Source: a virus. Taken from it: a stretch of 21,177 bases of DNA. Made by a program: the position numbers and the translations under genes. The notes beneath the pieces are model-generated. The model did not search any database and had not been told where the DNA came from. It saw nothing but the letters and a program-made list of their open reading frames with translations. The stretch spans positions 1 through 21,177 of IMG/VR virus record IMGVR_UViG_3300036770_000601; one strand, given 5' to 3'. Positions 20,660 through 21,177 of this stretch are shown here, one piece after another. Position 1 is the stretch's first letter. Every line of letters starts with the position of its first letter.

Positions 20660-21177
20660 ATGTTTATTATAGATCAGCGCAAATGTGGCGCAGGTAAAAC
20701 TACAAATGGCATATACAAGCGTATTGCCAATAACATAAAAAATAATATTAAAACATTAGTTGTTGTTCCAAGTATTAAATTACAAGAACAATATGTTGTT
20801 AATATAGATTATCCTATTACAATAATCAACAGCGAATTATATAATAAGAATAGTGTTGACTTTGTAACCACGATACAAGCAACATTACATCATATGAAAT
20901 TGGGTAGTAAAATAATTATTATTACCCATCAAGCGTTTGTTAAACTACCCACTACAACATATAGTAATAATTATGATTTAATTATTGATGAAGCATTAGA
21001 TGATATTATTCGTAAGACTAGTGTTACCATAGATAAAACAGATGTTTGGAACCCAGACTTAGATTTACATAACTTGTTTGAGTTTGTTGATAATACTGTT
21101 GAACAAATTGTTAATTTAGATGTTAATAATGATACAGATTGGTATCAATTGTATCAATATAGACAACCAACACAATC
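20660..21177 (+). CDS. P-loop NTPase / SF2-type helicase, N-terminal part
   Basis: The frame is open from ATG 20660 to the window edge (172 residues, incomplete). It begins MFIIDQRKCGAGKTTNGIYK: Walker A is KCGAGKTT at residues 8-15, unusually close to the N-terminus. TLVVVPSIKLQEQYV (about 33-47) fits helicase motif Ia, and YDLIIDEALD (about 105-114) is a Walker B with a DEAL box of the DEAD/DEAH type. IIIITHQAFVKL between them is like the region before motif II in SF2 proteins. It is likely an early DNA or RNA helicase for replication or recombination. AAAGTGAG (20644-20651) is a modest ribosome binding site. The structured segment and T run end 20 nt upstream, so its expression may depend on readthrough. 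Confidence 0.85.
   Translation, partial: MFIIDQRKCGAGKTTNGIYKRIANNIKNNIKTLVVVPSIKLQEQYVVNIDYPITIINSELYNKNSVDFVTTIQATLHHMKLGSKIIIITHQAFVKLPTTTYSNNYDLIIDEALDDIIRKTSVTIDKTDVWNPDLDLHNLFEFVDNTVEQIVNLDVNNDTDWYQLYQYRQPTQ

Overview
The window is a contiguous piece of an AT-rich tailed-phage genome, or a prophage. It contains no ribosomal, metabolic or tRNA genes. The order of terminase, portal, scaffold, major capsid and adaptor, together with a capsid protein that looks like the SU10/phiEco32 major head family and a portal of about 760 residues, suggests a short-tailed (podovirus-type) phage. The small-gene set (GLYANIHAKRERI-type, SVGRGEKL-type), Pro-free Gly-X-Gln fibres and heavy use of AGT/ACA/GGT codons resemble phages assembled from marine metagenomes. 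The host cannot be named from this sequence.

Layout, left to right. (1) 1-2528, + strand: the end of one unidentified gene, then tightly packed and often overlapping genes for small basic proteins, a beta-rich 280-residue virion-type protein, and two proteins sharing an RGPxxGNA motif. (2) 2541-5272: a hairpin containing TATAAATA, then an unknown 259-residue gene, a possible small terminase and the large terminase. (3) 5289-5765: a free-standing HNH endonuclease gene inserted between terminase and portal. (4) 5804-10846: portal, a small helical protein, scaffold-like protein and major capsid protein, closed by a strong intrinsic terminator at 10870-10894. (5) 10930-19578: head-tail proteins, a 1213-residue collagen/C1q/YadA-like fibre, a small companion protein, an 821-residue leucine-rich-repeat adhesin, and two small genes, one of them a membrane protein. 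(6) 19579-19798: a hairpin-rich stretch without a gene, between converging genes. (7) 19799-20221, - strand: two small genes, each driven by a copy of the same near-perfect sigma70 promoter/leader cassette. (8) 20250-20660: a divergent control region with back-to-back -35 boxes, a 34-residue membrane protein gene, and a strong rightward promoter feeding a roughly 170-nt segment that folds into several perfect hairpins with complementary loops and ends in a T run. (9) 20660-end: the start of a P-loop helicase-like gene.

How it fits together: 2588-19578 is a late morphogenesis block covering DNA packaging, head, head-tail junction and host-recognition fibres. Longer gaps in this block repeat the motif TAAATAC/TAAATAA, which could be a phage-specific promoter element. 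The right end is a switch region with host-type promoters in both directions, where early genes would start. The most unusual signals are the structured RNA candidate at 20471-20640, the structured convergent region at 19580-19802, and the duplicated leftward promoter cassette.
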